Positions 1-30,968 of a DNA stretch of 64,000 bases are shown here, one piece after another. Position 1 is the first letter of the stretch, and every line of letters begins with the position of its first letter. A program made the position numbers and the translations under genes. This DNA comes from Cristatella mucedo. Taxonomy: Eukaryota > Bryozoa > Phylactolaemata > Cristatellidae. The stretch covers positions 620,001 to 684,000 of the forward strand of contig WPIO01000028.1 of the NCBI GenBank assembly GCA_009760855.2, given 5' to 3'. The notes under the pieces are model-generated. The model was not told where the DNA came from, made no database searches, and saw nothing but the letters and a program-made list of their open reading frames with translations.

Positions 1-1157
1 TTAGAGTCAAATATTTTGTTGCACAGCTCTGTTCCATCAAAGTCTGAACTATAGCAGCCTCCAAGATCTAGACACTGCTTGCCAAGTTTGGCCTGGTCAA
101 GTGTCTTCATACGCTTCTCAACTTCCAACGTGAAACCAAATTTGACATCAAGATCTGAGAGCCAGGGAAATCTAGTTGTAATTTCTTGTCGCAGATATTC
201 TATGCTGCTCTTCATTTATCTTGAAATCTCCTCCACTGTTGTAAGACCAAAATCTTGAGATAGTTCTTTCATGCGTCCTTCGGCTGATACTTCGTTCAAC
301 TGCAACTCCCCACAATTTACGTCTCCTTTTGGCATGCAGTAGTAATCTTAGCATGGATCTTCCGGAAGGCTTGATAACTCAATCTCTAGAAACTTGAGAT
401 CACAAGAGGCGTCATTAAAGTTCATCTTTGGATACTGCAGTCTTTGCTTAATGCGGCCAATCTTCATTACGATGCGGTACTAAAATGGCAACATAGTCAA
501 ACAAATAAAGTTCTAAATGCAATGTAGAAGACTGCCAGCTCCATTTCTTGTTTTGATTGTTACACTTGTGTCTTCATGCAACTGCTTCAAAAGACTTACT
601 ATGCTGTTAGGTTCATCATTGATAGCTTTCACAGCCTCTACTAATGCACTCTAGATTGTTGTAGAGTCGCAATTGACATTGATGGCTTAGACTTTCTTCA
701 ATTCTTCCCACTTCTAAGTTGATCTTGAAAAGAATAAGTAGGTATTCTCTATGGTTACAAAAAGGCAATGACTACGGAATCTTGACTCGCAGCTTGAAAT
801 CCTCCAAGTTTCATGCTGTGGTTAGCGCAGTTTACGAAATATTTCTTCTCATTTCTGGCAGGAATTCTCTTGTGGACACCTGATAAGTGGCCAGGCATGA
901 CTTCGGCGTTGTCGTAGCACTGAAACTTGCTATTTTTTCAAGGATATTTTTTCTGATTCGAGTTTATGGAATATGAGACCCGACATTGCAGCAGATCTTT
1001 GACCTAGAGTTAAAGAAAGCCCAGGAAAGACTCTTTGTTGGCGACTGTTTTGCTGGAAAAAATCAGCGTCGACATATATAACGACCTCAGACGATCTACT
1101 CGTCGTGTGCCGTCGTGTGCCAAATCAGGAGTTGATTGAAACGAAATTCTATAGCAC
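1..1157 (-). mobile_element. hAT (DUF4371-type) transposase relic, left copy, core and C-terminal part
   Basis: Reverse-strand translation in shifting frames gives recognisable pieces of a DUF4371/ZMYM1-like hAT transposase. A block near 830-786 reads NCANHSMKLGGFQAA, matching the family's NC-x-HS-L-L-G segment. A C-terminal block near 230-1 has an RQEITTRFPWLSDLD-like stretch followed by a DLGGCYSSDFDG-like stretch. Frameshifts and stops are frequent, so it is dead. The matching upstream part (N-terminal zinc finger and 5' end) lies at 2630-3861, and the two halves are separated by inserted DNA at about 1158-2630. A more diverged copy of the same region is at 59.9-61.1 kb. The element is cut by the window edge at base 1. 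Confidence 0.75.
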
Positions 1158-1907
1158 AGTAATGCCTCGGCTTAGGAGTTTAATTCGTTCCGTGCCGCCG
1201 AGGCTCGTAACTCAAATTACTCGATTGTAAAGTCAATTTTCCACATTGAAATTTATTGAAATGCCATTACTCCGTTCCGGACCCCAAAAGCACTGCGTTT
1301 TTTGTTGCACCTTTTCAAATTAAAAAGTGTACTTCTAGACAACGAATATTGTTTTAAAAGCAACACAATAGAATGTCTTGCAATGAACGGGTTTTATTAA
1401 TCCTAGCGTACAGGAGTAACTTGGAGATCAGACGCCTTGATGATGCTAATGGAGTTCGAGTAGAAAGGCTGAAATGAATATCTTAATCGTATTCGCCAAT
1501 TTTGCCCTTTTCGTCGGGCTTTCCTCGCTTCAGTTTATTGGCTGGGCCTTTACGCGGACGCACCGATCGTTATCAATTATGCGATGAACTCACAATGATA
1601 TTGTCTAAATATAGTACAGAATGTACTTAGCTGTTGCTACCGTAGTCGGATTTAACACCGGAGTCTGGCGATCTTGTGCGTTCAAGCACAACGATGGCTC
1701 GCTCGAGTCTGTCTGTGAGCGAACCAACAGGCCTACGCTTGGCGTCGTAGGGCATTGTCTTGCAATGGAACATCGTTCGCTGCCCTACCCTTATTGGCCC
1801 GAGTATTATTGGCCCGACACGCAGTGTGACGTTCGCTGTCGAAACTAACGATGGAGTGTGTGACGCTGGCTCGTAACGGAATTTTAGCTCGCAACTTGAT
1901 TATTGTA
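1158..1907. other. inserted non-coding DNA inside the hAT relic
   Basis: This stretch is absent from the homologous hAT copy at 60.4 kb, so it arrived with or beside the LINE that follows. Two patches of the type GGCTCGTAAC followed by AT-rich sequence, near 1204 and 1869, resemble the edge sequences of small DNA transposons. They are in the same orientation, and I found no clean terminal inverted repeats. No gene is recognised. Confidence 0.35.
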
Positions 1908-2560
1908 ATTCCCTTTTGGCTGGGCTGCCAAAAAAAGCTATTAAGCCACTACAGCGGACAATGAATATGGCTGCAAGGCTAGTCTTCAAGTCCCAGCGGT
2001 TTGAGAACGTGTCTCCTTTGCTGAAAGAGCTAGGATGAATGCCGGTTGAGCAAAGGATACAGAGCAAAGTTCTTACGCTGACCCGCAAGGCCCGCCACGG
2101 CTTGGCTCCTTCGTACCTAGCTGAACTGCTACATCAGTTTCAGCCCGTTCGTGCCCTCAGGTCCTGTGTGGACAATAAATCAGCTGTCCCATTCCTCCGC
2201 TTAAAGACCGTTGGCGACAGAAGCTTTATCTCTGCAGGTCCTAGGCTGTGGAACTCGCTTTCACAATTTTTACGCAACGACAACTACTCTCCTACTGCCA
2301 ACTATGGCACATCCTTTTCAGCGGTTCTGAGCTGCTACTTCTATGCTACTCACTACCTCAATTGCTCTCCTTACTCTGCTATGCTTCCCACTTTCTCTTT
2401 GTTGCGTGAGACGAAGTCTGTTGGCTACCGAATGCGTATCGAAAGCCGCTTTGGCTGTGAGTGTGCTATACAAAACTCTCCTGCGTAACACCCACACGGT
2501 CTTTATGACTTTGTTGAGTTACAGACGGAGATACAACTCAAAGCAACACATTGGCCGAGA
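1908..2560 (+). mobile_element. CR1/L2-like LINE, 3' end of ORF2
   Basis: Forward translation reads LLAGLPKKAIKPLQR, then a stretch ending in LLKELG, then an RLWNSLSQFLR-like segment. This is the usual C-terminal end of CR1/L2-type LINE ORF2 after the reverse transcriptase. A stop replaces the expected HW of 'LHWLPV' near 2036. The 3' end carries the family-specific tail (GTTGAGTTACAGACGGAGAT) seen in at least six other copies here. The copy is 5'-truncated and inserted in the hAT relic. Confidence 0.8.
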
Positions 2561-2629
2561 GACAGCTCGTCTCTCAAAACAGTCGTATGTTGCGACACTC
2601 GTAAGCGAAGGTACCGCTGTACTTGTTTC

Positions 2630-3861
2630 GCTGTACGTCAGAGTAGGTTGTCTCTGACTTTGCATGCAATTATACTAAGGAAATCATTGTGTGATTAAGG
2701 AGACAGATAAGAGACTGTATTTGAATTGTTCTAGCGTAGTTCGGGTGTTATTGCTGAAGAGAATCTTGCTGAGCTAGAAGATGAAGTCTCAAGGATTTGC
2801 CAATGTTTTTATCACCACCCAGGCCGACATTCTCTTCATGACCACGAAATTTCAGGTTTTGAGAAACAAAATACTTGATGCAACTGAGAACTCTCTTCAG
2901 GGCTTCGTTCTATTATGGTTTTCCGATAAGATTTGTGCATCAACAGCAGTTTATGTTCCACTTCTTCTGAGAAGTCTCTTTTCTGTTAATTTTCATGTGG
3001 TAAAAGCCTGCCGGTGAGAAGGGCTGTTTTTCTAGGCGATTAGTTTTTCAGGTTTCTTCAGCTGGCTAAGCCCATTGGCCAATTTAAGTGACGATAGGGA
3101 ATTTTGGGTGGACTCAAGGAAGAGCAAACCGCAGAAGCCATATGCCAAATGTTTTGAGAGAGAGTAGACCAACCAGGTCCTGTTAGGTCCATTCCCATGA
3201 GCAAGTTACCTCTCGAACCAGGTCGTGCTCATGACTCGACCACCTTTTCCGGCAAATGGACCTTCTGTGTTCCGAAACAGGCCTAATCTTCATAGCATAG
3301 GTACAGTTCAAAGTTGCTTCAGAATGACATGTAAAACAGAGGTTTGGTCAAGCAACAGGTAGCCAATATCATTCAGGGTAAGCACTTGGGATATTGCAGT
3401 TTATTCCATATCTTCTTCTCTTCTAGTAGTGCTTGCTGTCTATGGTCCAACTGCTGTTTTCGTCTTCACAATACCAAGATTCTTTTTTTATGGAGCTTTC
3501 ACCTGGCAGTATGTTTTTTTCTGTTTTGTTGTCATGCTCTCTGCCTCCACACCACTTTCCTTCTCTTCCCTGTTCTTGTCATTGTCTCCGTCCTGCCTCC
3601 CGCCTCCTCAAATTGTTCTTCCTTATTCCCTCTGTGATTGTCAACGTTTTCCTGGTGTTTTTATGTATCTTCACTGTTCTTAAGCTTTGCTTTAATCAAG
3701 AAACCTTCTAGTACCTTGCTGGACTTGTTTGCCTCTTTCTTCTGCTCAAGTTTTCGTTTTCTGTGCTAGGCGCTCCCTTTGCAGGGCGCCTTTTTTTGGC
3801 GCCCCATTGACCCTGGCACCCGGGAACATGTGTCCCCACCCCGCCCCTTGCTACGCCACTC
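2630..3861 (-). mobile_element. hAT relic, left copy, N-terminal TTF-type zinc finger region and 5' terminus
   Basis: Reverse-strand sequence at about 3030-3290 corresponds to the N-terminal TTF-type zinc finger of DUF4371 hAT transposases. The motif is clearer in the related copy at 60.85 kb, as NGFS-WRKPKKIIAHEKS. Further out, the reverse strand ends with a hAT-like terminus of the type CAGTGGCGTAGC followed by a G-rich segment; here it reads GAGTGGCGTAGC at 3861-3850, with the second base changed. The block 2901-3861 is nearly identical to 62792-63751. Confidence 0.65.
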
Positions 3862-4106
3862 CTTGGCGCCTGCAATCACCAGGCCCCTCTGGAGTGCCTT
3901 TCGACACGCACAGGAATTGCTGACACATTGATACACTTGATTAGGTCCTGGCTCGAGAGAATGGTCAGTGTAGATATAAATGGCGCCGTAGGTCATATGG
4001 GAGAGCTTAGACTATAGGTTACCTCGGAATTTAGTTTTTGGCAGCCTCCTTTTTAATATAAAACTCTCCATGTGACCGATGTCATCGCCTACCAAGATCC
4101 CGGCTT
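2901..4106 (+). repeat. left arm of a 1.2 kb direct segmental duplication
   Basis: Bases 2901-4106 match 62792-64000 at high identity (only scattered substitutions, a one-base deletion in a T run and a four-base TA expansion). The spacing is 59.9 kb. Homology continues beyond the hAT terminus into flanking sequence on the outer side, so the two copies share flanks and are not two independent transposition events. The right arm is cut by the window end, so the true length is unknown. Confidence 0.85.
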
Positions 4107-4500
4107 TCGCATCGACGACACTCAGCTCTACCAAGCTTTCGAACCTTCTAAGCCTTGCTCTGTACCCAACTTACTTCCCATAAAGCGTGCATCGTCGAAA
4201 ATCGCACTTCGATGACCCACATTTTAGTTATGGGCAAGCCTAGTGTACCTAAAGTTGGTAGAGATCACCATTTGGCATTCTTCAGCGTTGGCTCTGCTTT
4301 TATCAGTGCACTGACGTGTGCCCGTAATCTGGATGTCTGCCAGTGATCAGGACGTGCTATCCCAAAGCAACATGTTCTTAGGTGAGCACATTTGTATCCA
4401 ATGACGAGTTGCCTCCTTTCAGCTACGGAGCATTGCCAAAACCAGAGCCTGAATATGCAAATGTATGAACGCTTAGCTAATTCATGCGATTGTGACATGC
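4107..4500. other. no recognised gene
   Basis: I see no conserved protein, RNA gene or repeat relationship in this stretch. Confidence 0.4.
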
Positions 4501-4619
4501 TATGCTGGTTATTGGTGTTCGAAGTGTAGTTGTCGTCGCGCGAAGCACAGATCGTCCGCCGACGACCAGCACCACCAGTTTATTCATCTTTCCACCGAGC
4601 AGGGGGAAGCACCATTCTC

Positions 4620-4700
4620 TGGGCCCTTCCAACCCACCGGACTGCCGCCCCTATGTCACATCTTGGGGCGACTGCCGCCCCTATGTCACATCAATCACCA
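4620..4700 (+). repeat. two-copy 30-bp tandem repeat
   Basis: The segment GACTGCCGCCCCTATGTCAC is followed 30 bases later by the same sequence, at about 4642 and 4672. It lies in an unclassified GC-rich stretch (4501-4869) without a recognisable protein. Confidence 0.6.
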
Positions 4701-4869
4701 ACAGTACATCCCACCCCATACCACACCTGTTATCGAGCGGCGAAGCCCACTCACACAACGACCCGGGGGCGCCGCCGCCGCCGGTGCCGCGAAACCGCAC
4801 TACTATTCCCTCGATTCAGCCCAGTCGGCCACTGCCCAGCGAAATCGTCTGCAGCTGGTACCGTTCTTA

Positions 4870-5235
4870 GCAGCTCGTGCGTATATCATCAAATGCTCAG
4901 GTTCCATTTCACACCACATCTGTCTGAGCTTCACTGGCTCCCTATTAAGCACGTAAATAGAATTCAAGATCCCCTGTCTGGCTTGCAGGTCGCAACGCTC
5001 GCTTGCACCAACCTTGACCTATCCAACCTTCTTGCTCCTCCTGTGCACTCTCGTAACACCAGCTTCTGAGCATGTAGTCATATTTGTGTTCGTTATAATA
5101 CATTACAATTTTACGATGATAGAGCATTCAGTTCTTATTCATCGAAAGTCTGGAGCTCACTTTCACCTACGGTTGCTCCCTGCTTTAACATTCTTCTACC
5201 GGCTTTAACATTTTAACATTTAACCTTACATTTTC
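4870..5235 (+). mobile_element. LINE ORF2 C-terminal fragment
   Basis: Forward translation gives an LHWLPIKHVNRIQDPLSG-like stretch, matching the LHWLPIKxRIxFK segment of CR1/L2-like LINEs, followed by a decayed remainder with stops and frameshifts. Only the 3' part of the element is present. Confidence 0.65.
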
Positions 5236-5739
5236 TGAGTCTCAGCAAACGACAAATCTTTTTCGGTCCGCTTTGCCTGCGGCTGCGTGCACTGGTCTTC
5301 TCCTGCTTCGGGGTATTTTGCGTAGTTATGATTGATTGCATCTATCTTCCAGAGGTGTCACTAACCTGTGGCATGAGTCTCCTAGTGTTTGCTTTGGTAT
5401 GGTAACCTAAGACTTGACTTGCTATCTTTTGCACGCTTGATACCATGCATGTCGCTAATCGATTGGCTGTCGGGCCTTTTGTAGAGAGTTTTAACGAGTA
5501 CAGATGAAGGTCCAGTCCTCTAAGGGTGCTATGCAGATGACAAATTAAAATTATTCTTATTATACAACACAATCGATGTAGTAATTGTATATCTTTAATC
5601 ATAAACCTTTTTAGTATCCTTTAGAATGATGCAGATGCAACTTCTACTGCGTTGAAAGTATTGTTTAACTTTGTAGGGTAACAGAATGCATGTCTGTCTA
5701 GATCAGCCGAAATTAACACATGTTGTCAGCTCATGTTGG
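5236..5739. other. no recognised gene
   Basis: AT-rich sequence between two LINE fragments of opposite orientation. No conserved protein or repeat signature was recognised. Confidence 0.4.
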
Positions 5740-7980
5740 CAGCTATAAACGCCTGATTGCACATGCCGGTAGGCCAGCAAGCAGTGAGTTATTGAAGTCA
5801 AGACAAGATGTCACAAATGCATCGACCAATTTAGGTGTGGTATCACTATTTAAACAACCCCAACTTTTAGCAATGTTTAGCAGCTGAAAGTGGGCAGATT
5901 TGACTGTAGAGCTGATGTGATCGTCTAATGAAAGTTCACTTTGGAACATGACACCTAGATTTTTCGTGCATATTCAACAGGAGATATGCTGGCCGAGCCG
6001 ATTTTGAGCGTCAGCCTTTCCAATTTCTGAATTACACTTGGTTTGCCTATAATTAGTCAACTGGCTTTACATCTTTCAATTAAAAAAGTTTTCTGCCATC
6101 CATGTGCGATTGTAATCAATACATGCTGCAAGGGAGTTGAGAGAATTCGATGTGCTGGAGGGCTGGGAAAGATCAAAGCAACGGTACATCTGATATTTTT
6201 CCGCATAGAAGTGAAAGCCTAGATTGTGCCTGGCAATCACACCGGCAAGAAGGAGAATACAAATCGTGAAAAGAACGGGACCAAGCACAGAGCCCCGAGG
6301 TAGCCCATGTTTCAGAGGTTCCTCAGATGATATTTGTCCATTCACATCAATACTCTGGAGCCTCTCACTGAGATAAGACCTGAACCATTGCATAGCAGTG
6401 CCAGTGATGCCCAGGCGAGTTAAGAAGCGCTCAAGAAGTACTTGGTGATCGATAGTATCAAAAGCTGCCGAAAGATCGAGCAAAACAAGCAGAGAGGCTC
6501 TACTCAAGTAGGCATTCCTAATTATTTCATTATACACCCGAAGCAATGCTGACTCAGCGGAGTGATTAGCTCTAAAATCAGATTGGAACTCACTAGCAAG
6601 GCTTACTATATGAGTTCAGTTGGTCAGCCACGACTCATTCCAGTGTCTTTGATAGGAACGGTAGAAGAGAAAGTGGACAGATGTTGCATAAGTGCTCCGG
6701 TTCTAGTGTTGCTTTCTTTACTAGTGGCCTGACTACAGCCTTTTTGAAAGGTGCTAGGACATGACCTGAATCTAATGACTTATTTAAGATGCTAGTTATG
6801 CGTAGCATCAGAAGATCAATGCATCATAGAAGCAGGGCAGTGGGGATCGGGTTCAAAGGACGACTTGTCTTCTTTGATTGGGATATGAACTTCAGGGCAA
6901 TGTCACTAGTGACCTGCTTGAATGTAGAAAATTGAGGCGCTGTATGGAATTTTAGGAATAACATTCAAAGGGGATGCTGCCATCTTAAGTATGGACTCCA
7001 TGATCCTATCTATCTTCAGCCAATGTAATGCACCTAGAAATAGATTGAGTTCTCTGAGTGCGCTTTATCAATCACATTATTATTATTATTTTTATTATTA
7101 TCTTGCTGACCAAGAAGGTAGAGAAACGATCAGCTAGATCATCACAAAGGATCGCTAATTAAGGAGCTAACCTGGGAGCAATTATGGAAATCCTTGATCG
7201 TAGATATCAGCATTAATGGATGGTGCATCTGTGATTCAATAATGTTTTTATTGAAGCTAGACTTGGCCTTTCCTAGGATTGATTTGTACGGTCTACAGTG
7301 GTCCTTGCAGGCCTTTTGGGGGATAATCAGTCCTGATCTTTTGCATACTTTTTCAAGCTTGCACTTAGTTAACCTAGCTAGTTTAAAGTCCGTGGTAGAC
7401 CGTAGATCGTCTGGGCGAGGGCGCACAGTGCGCTTGTCAGAGGTGAAAAGTCGTCGAGCATGTCAGCTAGTGGCGTGTTGTAGTAATTTACCAATGATGA
7501 CAGGTCGGAAGGAGTTTGAGCAGCAGAGGTAAAGCAGATATTTTTGCACGGACAGCATCGATTTCAAGGATCTTGAGGTTTCACGATTCGCAGGTGATTT
7601 TAGATGAGGAGAAGGGCGCACATTTTAGACTGGATGAGGTCTGCATGTGTTAAGATAAGCAGAATTTGGTAATAATTGGTGATTGCAAAGTGCAGTTGTA
7701 TGTGAACATTTGGTCAAGTGTGAACCCTTGGCGTGAGTAGGGCCATGCACATGAGCCATCAGAGACAATGAGTCAGTCAGTGCACGAAATTCAGTGCTGA
7801 ACGGGTCAGATAACTTATCAAAATGATAATAAGCTAAACCAAAATAAGTTATCAAAATATTTCCTCCCATGTCTTCTGAAAATAGATTGGGGTGACAAAA
7901 AATGTACAAAAGTACAGAGCAGCCGTAGTGTAAATCTAGTTCACATTGGATAGTCAGGAGTAACACTGTCCTGTACACCG
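5740..7980 (-). mobile_element. CR1/L2-like LINE, decayed reverse transcriptase
   Basis: On the minus strand the reverse transcriptase core is readable: LLVLLDLSAAFDTIDHQVLL (palm motif with the first catalytic Asp), WFRSYLSERLQSIDVNG, and GLPRGSVLGPVLF. The second catalytic box, normally FxYADDTQLY, reads HFYAEKYQMY, so the two aspartates are gone. Downstream, 5949-5743 gives an LDDHISSTVKSAHFQLLNIAK-like stretch and the usual C-terminal segment. Upstream, 7426-7142 and 7978-7625 correspond to the region between endonuclease and RT. Stops and frameshifts separate the blocks. Confidence 0.85.
7015..7100 (+). repeat. LINE-type 3' hairpin tail nested in an opposite-strand LINE
   Basis: The sequence runs from a CACCTAGAAATAGATTGAG segment through TGCGCTTTATCAATC to an (ATT)n tail. 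This is the shared 3' tail of LINEs and SINEs in this window, here inserted in plus orientation within a minus-strand LINE. Confidence 0.65.
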
Positions 7981-8764
7981 GTTAATCCGTTTCCAGAGTA
8001 AGAGATTAGCCCTTAGGGATGCTTGACATAAAGGCTTGGGAAGATCGATAGTGCCGACGTCGCCTGCTGCCGACGTCGCCTGCGTCGCTGGAGCTAGGAG
8101 ACTTAATGCACACCGTGTCTCTAAGTAGGATAAAATATAAAATAAGCACTCTCACTGATCTCTTTCTCAAACTTACTATATTGGCGGAGAACAGTCCGAA
8201 TGAGTAGCGGACAATATCCTGCTTACAGCACTGCATGGACCGGATGAGCTCTGGCGTGTGACAGAGTAGCGCAGTGCAGCTTGGTCGAACTCTGCAAATG
8301 TACTTAACTAGCACAGCCAGCAATTGTCAAGTCCATTGAAACAAGGACTTGCTTTAAGTCAAGTTGTTATTGTATTCTCACATAAAAAAAAGTTTAAAAA
8401 AATGCACAACAGATTTGGCTTTTGGCGCTCTCTTTAACTTGATGCCTCGGGAAAGCCGCCGCCGTGGAGCGAACGAAACTGAAACTGCTGAAACCAAGCT
8501 AGCGATAATTGATATGCACACAACGCGCTATCGATATTCCGCCAGTTTCGCTAGCTATGGATGCAGGACTGCGATTTTGCAAAAGCGTTGTGACATGTTT
8601 TTAACCGTGACATGCCTTTTTTTGATTTGATCCGAAAACCAACAAGCGCACGATTTCTTGGGAAACTCCATAGCAACTATCTATCTAGCAAAGTCTTCAA
8701 CATTCCGCAATGGCCCGAATGAAGTTGCCCATTTCTCTTGCTGTGCACGTGTTATCAGTCTGTG
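7981..8764. other. no recognised gene
   Basis: Unclassified sequence with a direct repeat of CGTCGCCTGC near 8060-8090. No conserved protein is recognised before the KAP pseudo-exon begins. Confidence 0.4.
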
Positions 8765-8945
8765 AAGCGGTCCTCGATGAACTCGTACGCCAAGGGCTTG
8801 GCCGCCCTGCTGCAGGACTCGAGTCTGCCCGTGCCGCCGCTCAGGGGCGTGCACGGCAAGTACGGGTCGGGCAAGACGCAGCACATCAAGAACGCGCTGT
8901 GAAAGATTTGAAGCGTCTGCGAATTCATCGGCAACGATGTAGGTA
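8765..8945 (+). pseudogene. inverted pseudogene copy of KAP NTPase exon 1 (Walker A exon)
   Basis: Plus-strand translation from 8777 reads [20 protein letters not shown] and continues to an intact GKYGSGKT P-loop. It then hits a TGA (8900) at the position of the conserved Trp of genes A and B, and a second TGA three codons later. By my alignment the 126 bases from the ATG differ at about 7 positions from gene B exon 1. The splice donor GGTAAGCCGCCGG at its 3' edge is retained and matches gene B. No exon 2 follows. It lies on the strand opposite to genes A and B, about 1.4 kb beyond the stop of gene A. Confidence 0.9.
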
Positions 8946-9440
8946 AGCCGCCGGCAGCTGGAGCAGCGGCAGGTAGCATCCATCCAGGTAGCATCCATCC
9001 GGCAGGTAGCGGTATCCATTGCACCCACCAGTAGCAGTATCCATTGCAGCCGCTGCTGCCGCCACCGCTAGCGTCCAATTAGACTGCAGGCAACAGAAGC
9101 TTTTGCTCTGCAGGTTCTAGACTGCGGAACTCACTGCCGTAATTCTTACGCAACAACATTTACTCTTCTGCTATTGACTGCGGTAATCATTTCCAGACGT
9201 CCTAAGCTGTTATTTACATACCAACCACTTCTTCGAATGCCGTCTTAACTCAGCTATGATTCACATGGTCTCTTTGTTTCTTAAGAGGAAGTATGCTTGC
9301 TGCCGTATATCTATCAAAAGCCGCTTACACTTTGAGTGCGCAATAGAAAACTTCATTTTAGCACACACTTATTCATGGTGGTAATGTGGAGTTACAGACA
9401 GAGATACATTATATTGCATTACTCAAATAGCCGAGGATGA
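8946..9440 (+). repeat. duplicated KAP intron 1 start with LINE 3' end
   Basis: Directly after the pseudo-exon donor, the sequence follows the start of gene B intron 1. It has a short variable GC-rich stretch (with local ATCCATCC and GGTAGC duplications), then GACTGCAGGCxACAxAAGCTTT and the same LINE 3' end that sits in gene B intron 1 (49660-49328, read on the minus strand). The shared junction shows a DNA-level copy of exon 1 plus adjoining intron. Confidence 0.8.
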
Positions 9441-10280
9441 CAATTGCACTATCACTTTGCTGTCGATCTTAGTCCAATAGTCACAGTTTCCCAATATTTT
9501 CTTCACCAATTTCCTGTATTAAGTCCACAGAAATGCCCAATGACTGTAAATTAATGGCTACTTTTAATTTCACAAGGATCAGTGCTGACATTAACAAAAT
9601 CATAAATAGAGCGTATGGATGCGGGTGATTAACAGGGATGTCTATTCATGTACGTCAATTCTTAAACGCCACTCTGAAAAAAAACATTCGGGTAATTTAA
9701 CTTTTGCCGTAGTCACACAGAGCAGACAGCTAGCACATCCACACACGTGTGTGCCCAGGGAACACTTCAATAGCAGGGGCCAGAGAGACTGCAAGAAGAC
9801 ATGGACTCAGTCGCAGGCGTTCGAAATAAGTTTAAAATGTCTTTTTGAGATCCCGGGCGGCTTTCTTCATACTCATCGCAGATGAGGCTATTAATCCGCC
9901 AATACCTAGACTGCCCGGCATGCCCTCAACTGTGTTTGCCGTCCATCGGAATAACACAATCTCGCTACCTAACGAGAAAGACCACTCACTGCCAGTTTTC
10001 TCAGCTACTGGCTGTTCGAGTGAACCACTTTTATATAATTGTAGTCCGACAGCGAGATGTCTTCGCGGGAGCAAGCGAGCCTCAGGTTTCGTCGCCACCG
10101 CCATGCACCGGGCTTTCGCTGTGTGCTGGACTTGGCTTTAGATCCCACTGCCGAGCACTCGTTTTCATTTTATGCGCAGCTGATAATCCCACTGACGATC
10201 CATGGTAGGTGGCAAGTTGCAGGTCAACTCTCGCGTTCATAATAGTGATTGTGCCGATGTGGTGTAGGAGGTCGGCCCCC
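9441..10280. other. 3' flank of gene A, no other gene recognised
   Basis: This contains whatever 3' UTR gene A has. I found no AATAAA or ATTAAA hexamer on the minus strand close to the stop, so the polyadenylation site is not located. No conserved protein was recognised on either strand. Confidence 0.4.
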
Positions 10281-29711
<19,431 letters not shown>

Positions 29712-29739
29712 TCTCTCGCTGGCAGAGGTGTGGGGAGAA

Positions 29740-30890
29740 GACTTCGCGACTCAGCCCTCTCGCTCTCGCCGGGCCGGCAGCGTTCGTCCGATTGACGCCC
29801 GTTACGGGCTCCTCAAGCCACGTTCCAACGTCAGCTTAGTGCGAGCGCATCGGCGCTCGCGGGCCTCCTTCCCGCGGATCCTCTTGCGTCTCTCTCCGCG
29901 CCCTCCAGCCTTCGAATGGAGGCGCCGCTCCGCGACCGCCGAGCGGCCGCGTGCGCCTGTGAGAAGCGACGGCCGCCGCCGAGGTATTTCGCGCTCTAGT
30001 ACCTGCGCAAACAGATTACTCCGCCCTGAGCAAAGCCCGCTCGGCCGTCGCGTTCTCTGCAGCAGCCAGCTCGTCGTCGACGCTACCTCAGTAAGCGAGC
30101 GTGTCGGCCGGACGGCAGCTCGCGAGCGGAAGCCAACACTTAGCGGCGGGGGCCATTGTGGCGGCGAGATCCGGCACGGGGTAGATTCGGACGAGGCGCT
30201 GCGCCGGCAACAGTTTCGGCGGGACGCCCCTCGCGGCCCTTTATCAGCTCGGGCGGCCTCGGCAGGCATGCCGTTTGGGCCCGCGCGCTGACCGGGCGAC
30301 GGCGAATTCGCGAGATCGAGGCGCGGAGGCATCTAGGCCGCCGGGCAAACAGGGTGGAGCGTGCGTCGCTATCTCGCCTCGGCGGCGAAGTGGCTGTGGG
30401 AGAATATTTTTGGCCAGTCGGCGCAAACAACGGCGCAAACCTGCGTCGACTCGTGCTCATCGGCCCGCGGCCCTCAGCTCGCGCTCGGCGGCAGCGCCAC
30501 CCTGCGCCGCCACGTCGGAAAAAAGGCTGCCCTCCTCCTTGTACCTAGCCCATCGTTCATCGCTTTCCGTCGGGCCGTGCCGTAAGCCATTCGCCTGGCC
30601 ATAAACAGCTCATGGCCGCCTGGCCGCAAACCGCGCATCAAAGAAGCACGCGCGGAACGCCCGCGGCATCCGTGCGCGCTCGCAGACTCGGACGCCGACA
30701 GGAGCCTGCACCGGCAAGGCATAACGGGACCGTGCGCTGGGCGCGTTCGTCTATGGCCGAGGGCAATGTCGGCAGTGGGGCAGCTGCTACAAACGTGACG
30801 TGCGGCTTCCACGTCCTGACAGAACTAGGGTGCCGATTCAACGCCCGTAGCGGTGCTAGTCCCATCTGTCGCGCGACGATCATTGACGAC
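29740..30890 (-). promoter_or_regulatory. GC/CpG-rich island upstream of gene A exon 1
   Basis: Dense CG dinucleotides begin within 30 bases upstream of the possible exon 1 acceptor and continue about 1.1 kb. By position this is the likely promoter or 5' UTR/exon zone of gene A. No TATA box or initiator is convincing, and no conserved protein is recognised in any frame. Confidence 0.4.
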
Positions 30891-30894
30891 GCCT

Positions 30895-30968
30895 GAACCT
30901 GTAAAGTGTCTAGAAAGAGATTGACGTCTCCGAGAGCCGCTATACGAATGGATTATTATTATTAACCT
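30895..30968 (+). repeat. LINE/SINE 3' hairpin tail
   Basis: AAGTGTCTAGAAAGAGATTG, then CTCCGAGAGCCGCTATACG and an ATT tail. It is a 5'-truncated copy. Confidence 0.65.

Noticed and set aside
3344..3711. Hydrophobic open frames conserved between the two duplicated arms (3344-3711 and 63235-63601)
   Set aside because: Their identity follows from recent duplication. The three overlapping frames are equally preserved, frame lengths differ between copies, and no family is recognised. They lie in the non-coding 5' part of the hAT relic.
4492..5069. Overlapping Pro/His/Ser-rich open frames as a gene
   Set aside because: Three frames are equally open in GC-rich sequence with an internal 30-bp duplication, and the 3' part is a LINE fragment.
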